Shown one piece after another: positions 21,208 to 26,094 of a DNA stretch of 26,094 nt (positions are counted from its first letter, which is position 1; each line of letters starts with the position of its first letter). Source of the stretch: SHLJ01 sp041618535 (GTDB lineage Bacteria; Bacteroidota; Bacteroidia; Flavobacteriales; Flavobacteriaceae). The position numbers were made by a program, and so were the translations under genes. The notes under the pieces were generated by a model, which did not search any database, was not told where the DNA came from, and saw only the letters and a program-made list of their open reading frames with translations. Where the stretch lies: assembly GCA_041618535.1 (NCBI GenBank), contig JBFKFP010000020.1:1-26094 (forward strand). Direction: 5' to 3'.

Positions 21208-24200
21208 TTCGGATTACCGATAAAGTTGTTCAATTCAATTTTAATGTAGCCCTTGTCCAGTTTTACCATACGTGACATAGGCGACTGATTTAAAAATTCC
21301 ATCCTTCGAACGGAGGTCTTCGATCGGAAATCTTCATTTGGCTTGCCGTTTATAAAGCTCGTACTCAGGTCAGACTTGATTATCTCGATCTCAGAAATGT
21401 CCTTAAGCACAAGGCTGAAATCGCGCTTGCGCTGCTGCCTGATCCCCTCATTAACAAATTGATGGTCAACCCAGAGCATTTGGCCGGAATTATCGAAATA
21501 ACTGATCAGCAATTGGGCAATGGTCACTTCGGAAAGGCCATAGTTGAAAAGCGTGCCTTCAATTCTGTTGCCGTTGATCTGCAAACTGGAGATGCCAAGA
21601 TCAGGATACAGTTCTTTTCCTGAAACATTTGAATCACAATGCAGGTCAAATGTACCGGGAAGTGATTTCAGATTCACAGGCGTGAAGCGGTCAGGATCGA
21701 ATGTTGTCGGGACACTTTCATTAAGGTCCTGCCATGCGATCCCCTCAAAATCTACCCTGTACGAGCTGATCTCTTTCGGTAACAGCTTATGTTTCATGTA
21801 GAATTTTGAGTTATAGGTGGCCAGCTCAGCGTTCGATGCATCATATAATGTCGACTTTACGGCAACGTCGGCAGGAATATTGTCGATATTCTGGATCTCT
21901 CCAATAACGGAATATCGACCTTTGTATTTAACAAGCCTGGCCGATATAAACTCCACCAGTGGTTGCCTCAGGATATCTTCATGATAAGTTTGCTGGGTGG
22001 TAACACGTCGTCTCCCATGGTTGTAGTATTCGGTCTGGTTGCCGGATAAAAACTGATCAGGCGGGAGATCTTCATCCCGTTCTTCAGGGACTATATACCA
22101 TTTACCCCCTCGTTTTATTACCGGTTGAATTTCGGTCCTTTTGATTTGTTCCAATGGAGAAATCCAGCTTCCGCTTGCTTTTATCAGGGCAGTTGAATCT
22201 GTTGCAGATTGTATTTCTGCAGAAATCGAATCAAGTTTGGCGTAGGAACTGAGCAAGCCGTCGCCTACTGCGATCTCCAGCATGAATTGATCTTTTGTTT
22301 TGCCGCTTTCAGGATCGACAAGAGCATAGGCTTTTTCGAATTCCTTGAAATCAAGGGCGTCATAATAGGCCATGACCACGTTCTCCGGACTATGATTTGC
22401 ATCATAACGTATGTATAATTGCCAGATGCTCCAGGAAACAATGGCCATCAGGAGCAGGAACCAAAGGTGTGATATCCTGATGATCTTAAGCGGGAAAGAA
22501 TTGAATTCAATTCGTGAATCAAGGTATGGCATTTCCTCCGGCCCGGGCAATTTCAGCATCCGGATAAGGAGTATTTGAACATTGAGTAAAAAAGCGAGGA
22601 TGACTGTTGCAAGCGGCACCACTCCCCAGATCACAGATTGATATCTCGGAAAATGATCCCGGGGGAGTATTTTTCTTAGTGGCGGCACATTGATCTTCTC
22701 CCAGACCATGATCCCGTTTTCAAGTTGCTGAAGACGTTGCCAGCCACAATAAAAAAGAATGGGATCGTAGAATTTATCGTTGGAGAATATATATTTCAGG
22801 TTGTACTTTTCAGGGACTGTCAGGAACTGCTGGAGGGAGCCAATGCCCTCAATTCCTTTGAACTTCGAATTCTCAAGTCTTTCTATAGCCCGGGAAGTCA
22901 ACTCTGGCAAACGCCGGGCCGAGTGATAATTACCATCAACCGTCATAGCATTGGTCTGAGCTGAAAGCCAGGCCATTTGATCACCGAAACCCAATGGCAG
23001 GTAGCGCCATTTGTAGTGCTCATCCTGGTTGAGGAAGTTCACTATTGGGAGCATCTTTATCTTGTCTGGCTGGGATGGCCTGAAATATCCGAGGCTTAGT
23101 GTAAATACAGTCATGAAAATAAAAAGGGCAGCCAATATTCCGCCACTCAATCTGTGGAAAACCGCACCAAAGCGTCTTTGAAGGGATTGCTTCAAATCGC
23201 CTTCCGCAAACCGATACACAAATTCACCAAACATCGGCAGGGCCATGATGGATGCCCAGAGTGTAAAACGGTCGAGGGTTAGAATGTTAAATGCATTTTC
23301 CCCTAGGATCATTTTGGGTATGGGGGTCGTGCCTCCTGTTCCCAGTAAGGTAAGCAGGCTAAAGGAAAGTCCGAAGAAAATATAACGCCTGCTGTAATAG
23401 CGATAGAAGATATACGGCAATAAGATCAATAATACTCCCCACGGAATAAGGAAAAACACAAGGCCGGAGGAGGTCACCTCGATAAAACTGTCGCGAGAGC
23501 CATGCGGGATGGGTACCTGGGTAATCGGGTTGTTCTTGGTGTTTATCCAATAAGGCAGTATACAGAAGATAATGATTGCCAGTGATGACATCCCGAATCC
23601 GATTATCCTTCTCAGCATTTTAATGAAGGTTCTGATAAAGATCCTCAGGCTAAGCTGACGGTCCTTGTCCAATCCTTCATTCGCCTTGTCTATGATCGCC
23701 ATTCCTATCAATGGAAAAATGAATAAGACCATTCCGAATATGGGTGTGACATGATGGGAAGTAACCGTAACCGAAATCAGGGACAGGGAGGTAAAATAAT
23801 AACGCCATTTCCCCGTGTATAACCAGAGATAAATTTCAGGAAGTGCATGCATCAGCACTGAAATTCCGACTATGCTTGGTAATTGCCCGAACAGGTGCAT
23901 TGTTTCAACAAAGGAGGATGAAAACACACAGAGCACAGATGCGTAACCGGCGATGGTCCTGCTACCTGTCAGAAGAAGCGAAAAGCGGTAAACTCCGGTG
24001 ATAAAAAGTACTACAGCTATTATGGCGACAGCAAAAAGCCCGAATTTCAGACCGCCTATAAATGATAATAGGGCAATGCTCTGATGCACCAGAGGAGGAT
24101 AACTCATAACGGTAAAGCCGGTATACCATTTATAATTCCAGGGTTCAAACCAATTCTCAGCATAATGGTTGCCGAAAAATAAATGGATCAGGGCGTCATA

Positions 24201-24290
24201 GGTAGATTCAAGGGTGAAGAAAATAGAGGCCCCGTGAAACGCGACTCCCAATAATAGGGCTGTAATCAGAAACTTATTAGTGGTTTTCAA
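21204..24290 (-). CDS. Large GT-C-like polytopic membrane protein with periplasmic NTF2-like and FxLYD-like domains
   Basis: A 1028-residue protein. Residues 1-410 hold about ten membrane helices, followed by a periplasmic segment, another helix near 565-585 and one near 608-628. The first loop reads TLESTYDALIHLFFGNHYAENWFEPWNYKWYTGFTVMSYPPLVH, with the Asp-x-x-x-His and paired acidic/aromatic layout of GT-C type or 6-pyruvoyl-tetrahydropterin-synthase-related membrane proteins (PF10131-like), which use lipid-linked donors. The C-terminal 390 residues are periplasmic: an NTF2-like domain (about 640-745, NVVMAYYDALDFKEFEKAYALVDPESG), then two beta units similar to FxLYD domains. It is the first gene of the operon with the Ig-like and hydrolase genes. 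A polymerase or sugar transferase role for the locus polymer is inference. Confidence 0.68.
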   Translation of the reverse strand: MKTTNKFLITALLLGVAFHGASIFFTLESTYDALIHLFFGNHYAENWFEPWNYKWYTGFTVMSYPPLVHQSIALLSFIGGLKFGLFAVAIIAVVLFITGVYRFSLLLTGSRTIAGYASVLCVFSSSFVETMHLFGQLPSIVGISVLMHALPEIYLWLYTGKWRYYFTSLSLISVTVTSHHVTPIFGMVLFIFPLIGMAIIDKANEGLDKDRQLSLRIFIRTFIKMLRRIIGFGMSSLAIIIFCILPYWINTKNNPITQVPIPHGSRDSFIEVTSSGLVFFLIPWGVLLILLPYIFYRYYSRRYIFFGLSFSLLTLLGTGGTTPIPKMILGENAFNILTLDRFTLWASIMALPMFGEFVYRFAEGDLKQSLQRRFGAVFHRLSGGILAALFIFMTVFTLSLGYFRPSQPDKIKMLPIVNFLNQDEHYKWRYLPLGFGDQMAWLSAQTNAMTVDGNYHSARRLPELTSRAIERLENSKFKGIEGIGSLQQFLTVPEKYNLKYIFSNDKFYDPILFYCGWQRLQQLENGIMVWEKINVPPLRKILPRDHFPRYQSVIWGVVPLATVILAFLLNVQILLIRMLKLPGPEEMPYLDSRIEFNSFPLKIIRISHLWFLLLMAIVSWSIWQLYIRYDANHSPENVVMAYYDALDFKEFEKAYALVDPESGKTKDQFMLEIAVGDGLLSSYAKLDSISAEIQSATDSTALIKASGSWISPLEQIKRTEIQPVIKRGGKWYIVPEERDEDLPPDQFLSGNQTEYYNHGRRRVTTQQTYHEDILRQPLVEFISARLVKYKGRYSVIGEIQNIDNIPADVAVKSTLYDASNAELATYNSKFYMKHKLLPKEISSYRVDFEGIAWQDLNESVPTTFDPDRFTPVNLKSLPGTFDLHCDSNVSGKELYPDLGISSLQINGNRIEGTLFNYGLSEVTIAQLLISYFDNSGQMLWVDHQFVNEGIRQQRKRDFSLVLKDISEIEIIKSDLSTSFINGKPNEDFRSKTSVRRMEFLNQSPMSRMVKLDKGYIKIELNNFIGNPK

Positions 24291-24345
24291 TCCTGTACTC
24301 TATGAATGGTTTAAAGATAGTCAAAATCGCAAGGCCATATAAGAA

Positions 24346-24435
24346 TTATCATCTTGTGGAAATGTCCATTCGTCGACACTAAAGGGGGGATTGGTCTAAA
24401 TAAATAAAATCGGGTAATGGGTTATGGTACTTTTG
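24346..24435 (+). promoter_or_regulatory. Predicted LytTR-type repeat array and promoter g
   Basis: CATTCGTCGAC (24367) has a partial copy TTATCATCTTG 21 bases upstream (24346) and GATTGGTCTAA 22 bases downstream (24389). The -7 element TACTTTTG is at 24428-24435, 51 bases after the end of the central repeat and 29 after the last, matching array c. The ATG at 24459 would have a leader of about 17 nt. The array lies between divergent genes, so it could also affect the leftward GT-C/Ig/hydrolase operon, for which I see no matching repeat in the opposite orientation. Confidence 0.65.
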
Positions 24436-24458
24436 AACCACAATAAAACCTAAAAATC

Positions 24459-25649
24459 ATGAAAATTTTAGCAATCGACGATCAGCAACTTGTTTTGCTT
24501 CCTATCGAAAAACGACTCAAGGAAATGGGATACGATATCCTGATCGAAACAGATCCTTTAAAGGGATTAAAGATCTTCGAAAACAGCACCCCAGATTTAC
24601 TCATTATAGATATAAATATGCCGGGAATGAACGGATTGGATATGATAAAATCTATCCGTGAGACTAACAAAGAAACGCCCATTATGGTTCTCTCTGGGAA
24701 CACAAATGATGACATTATCCTTCAGGGATTTGAATTGGGTGTAACCGATTACATGAAGAAGCCTTTGAGCCTCAATGAGATCTGTGCCCGTGTGAAACGC
24801 ATTCTGGGTGATCCGGTAGTAAAGCCGAAGTCGGTCTCTTCATCAAATATCCTGATTCAGCACCGTTGTGTTGGGGTGGTTATACCGTGTTATAATGAAG
24901 AGGACAGGCTTTTGAGCAAATCATTTATCGACTTCGTCAATGCGAATTCCGGTTATCATCTTTGCTTCGTGAATGACGGTAGTACAGATAATACGCTGGA
25001 CGTTCTTAACGCGATAAGGAAGGGACGTGAGAACTACATCTCAGTTTATGATTGTGTGGTAAATGGTGGAAAGGCAGAGGCTGTCAGAAGAGGAATGCTC
25101 TACCTGTCAAAGAAAACCGAACTCGATTATATCGGTTTCCTTGATGCCGACCTGTCTACAGATTTCCAGGACTTTGAATTGCTGGTGCAAACCATCGAGG
25201 AATCAGATTTTAAAATTGTGAGTGGCTCCAGGATTTCGAGGATGGGCGCAAATATCACCAAAGAATCGGCAAGGGCCTTGATCAGTAAGACCATTAACCT
25301 GATGATCAGGACCATTTTGTCAATGGATTTTAAAGACACCCAGTGTGGAGCTAAAATCTTCAGAAGGGATAGTGTGCAACAATTGTTCTCTGATGCCTTT
25401 ATCACCAGATGGTTGTTCGATGTTGAAATATTTATGCGTCTCAAAAATGAGGTTGGCGTTGAGAAAGCTAACCAGTTAATCTGTGAGCGTCCGCTTAACA
25501 GGTGGATTCATGCAGACGGATCGAAGCTGTCCTTTAAAGACTCCCTGAAAATTGGATTCCAGTTGATGAATATTGCATGGAATTACTCAATTTCACCGCG
25601 ATTTTTTAAAAAGGATTCAAATCAGCATGAACCAGTGACCCTTACTTAA
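24459..25649 (+). CDS. Response-regulator receiver fused to a family 2 glycosyltransferase
   Basis: A 396-residue two-domain protein. Residues 1-118 are a complete CheY-type receiver: AIDDQQ (5-10), acceptor Asp51 in LLIIDINMPGMNG, switch Ser79 in IMVLSGN and Lys101 in MKKPLS. After a short linker, residues 135-375 are a GT2 enzyme of the dolichol-phosphate-mannose-synthase/undecaprenyl type: VVIPCYNEEDRL (140-151), VNDGSTDNTL (171-180), NGGKAEAVRRGM (202-213), DXD as FLDADLST (227-234), SGSRISRMG, KDTQCGAKIF (292-301) and RWLFDVEIFMR (317-327). There is no membrane helix, so it is likely cytoplasmic and transfers sugar to polyprenyl phosphate. All receiver and transferase active-site residues are present, which suggests transferase activity controlled by phosphorylation from the nearby relay. 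Confidence 0.92.
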   Translation: MKILAIDDQQLVLLPIEKRLKEMGYDILIETDPLKGLKIFENSTPDLLIIDINMPGMNGLDMIKSIRETNKETPIMVLSGNTNDDIILQGFELGVTDYMKKPLSLNEICARVKRILGDPVVKPKSVSSSNILIQHRCVGVVIPCYNEEDRLLSKSFIDFVNANSGYHLCFVNDGSTDNTLDVLNAIRKGRENYISVYDCVVNGGKAEAVRRGMLYLSKKTELDYIGFLDADLSTDFQDFELLVQTIEESDFKIVSGSRISRMGANITKESARALISKTINLMIRTILSMDFKDTQCGAKIFRRDSVQQLFSDAFITRWLFDVEIFMRLKNEVGVEKANQLICERPLNRWIHADGSKLSFKDSLKIGFQLMNIAWNYSISPRFFKKDSNQHEPVTLT

Positions 25650-25667
25650 CCAATTAAACCAAATATA

Positions 25668-26094
25668 ATGACCTACGGAATTGTTATTGTTTTTCTGAAT
25701 AATGAAAATGATTTAAAAACGAATTCAATTTTAGAATTGTTTCGAATACATAATGAAGTTAAATTTTGCCTCATAAACAATGGCAGTGATGACGAAACCC
25801 TTAAGATGCTCAATGCGTTGATGACTGAAAACCCTGACAGGATCAGAGTCCTGGATATCAAAAAGGCAAAGAATTTTAAAGCTGCCGTTAAAGCCGGGAT
25901 TCGTTGCCTGGAATGTGAATATGACCTCAGTAAAGTTGGATATATCGACTATAAAGATGTAAGTGATGTTAACTTATTCATCCAAAGGCTGAGAAGCGAT
26001 ATCATATGGGAAACCCAGTTTAAACAAGCGGTCAGTAAAGAAATAGAAAAATACAATCTCGGTCGTGAATTGTTCAGGAATGCCTGTAGCTTGA
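25668..26094 (+). CDS. GT2-like protein with degraded DXD motif (3' end outside window)
   Basis: The frame runs open from ATG 25668 to the window edge (142 codons, no stop). It is a diverged relative of the transferase domain just upstream. YGIVIVFLNNENDL matches VGVVIPCYNEEDRL, CLINNGSDDETLKML matches CFVNDGSTDNTLDVL, and KNFKAAVKAGI matches KAEAVRRGM. The metal-binding strand is VGYIDYKDVSD where the neighbour has IGFLDADLSTD: the second Asp of DXD is Lys. That would weaken or abolish donor binding, so it may be a pseudoenzyme, perhaps a regulatory partner of the receiver-fused enzyme. It starts 18 bases after that gene and shares its promoter. Its C-terminal half is unseen. Confidence 0.7.
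   Translation, partial: MTYGIVIVFLNNENDLKTNSILELFRIHNEVKFCLINNGSDDETLKMLNALMTENPDRIRVLDIKKAKNFKAAVKAGIRCLECEYDLSKVGYIDYKDVSDVNLFIQRLRSDIIWETQFKQAVSKEIEKYNLGRELFRNACSL

Noticed and set aside
24291..24345. Leftward promoter for the GT-C-like operon
   Set aside because: A TATCTTTA-like element exists on the minus strand near 24310, but no convincing -33 element or inverted operator copy supports it, so I did not list it as a feature.

Overview
The window looks like a chromosome segment of a marine-type Bacteroidota bacterium, most likely family Flavobacteriaceae. The grounds are gene content (LytTR regulator, MmcQ/YjbR, DUF4230, flavobacterial-style HemW and RuvC), very short gene junctions (TGATG and ATGA overlaps), almost no purine-rich ribosome binding sites, and promoters that match the Bacteroidota -7 element TAnnTTTG. 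I see no rRNA, tRNA, CRISPR array, insertion sequence or phage gene. No gene-free stretch exceeds 300 bases.

Bases 1-8075 are ordinary chromosome. A TonB-like C-terminal fragment (1-219) converges on a leftward operon: YccA/Bax-inhibitor-like membrane protein, exported protein of unknown role, membrane family-2 glycosyltransferase and LPG-synthase-TM-like protein. Divergent from it is a rightward operon: outer-membrane beta-barrel protein, ruvC, hemW, cyclase-family protein, DUF4230 protein and MmcQ/YjbR protein. hemW has no ATG, GTG or TTG in a position that keeps its iron-sulfur cysteines. It most plausibly starts at an ATA that overlaps the ruvC stop codon.

Bases 8076-26094 form a second, unusual region that I read as one regulon. 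Its core is a five-gene operon (9156-13245): CheY-like receiver, H-NOX haem nitric-oxide sensor, PAS-PAS-GAF kinase, stand-alone Hpt protein and LytTR response regulator. The kinase has proline where the H-box histidine should be, while the Hpt histidine is present, so the kinase may phosphorylate the Hpt protein in trans. Around this operon are two copies of a small unknown gene, a TPR plus outer-membrane-barrel protein resembling polysaccharide exporters, a STAS protein, a flippase, a GT4 glycosyltransferase, a three-gene operon (membrane-anchored GH5-like hydrolase, Ig-like exported protein, 1028-residue GT-C-like membrane protein), a receiver domain fused to a family-2 glycosyltransferase, and a further glycosyltransferase-like protein whose DXD motif is damaged.

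Seven intergenic regions here carry an 11-base direct repeat, roughly CATTC(A/G)TC(G/T)A(A/C), in 21-22-base steps. Repeat ends fall about 30, 51 and 72 bases before the start of a -7 element. This is the geometry of LytTR operators, and the LytTR gene lies inside the set. One array sits between two converging genes, where no protein gene follows. It instead points at a predicted RNA of about 80 nt with two hairpins and an intrinsic terminator.

My working model is a nitric-oxide-responsive phosphorelay that drives exopolysaccharide synthesis and export through LytTR, a small RNA and a phosphorylation-controlled glycosyltransferase. Sequence supports the parts and the shared promoter architecture; the signal, the direction of regulation and the polymer are inference.
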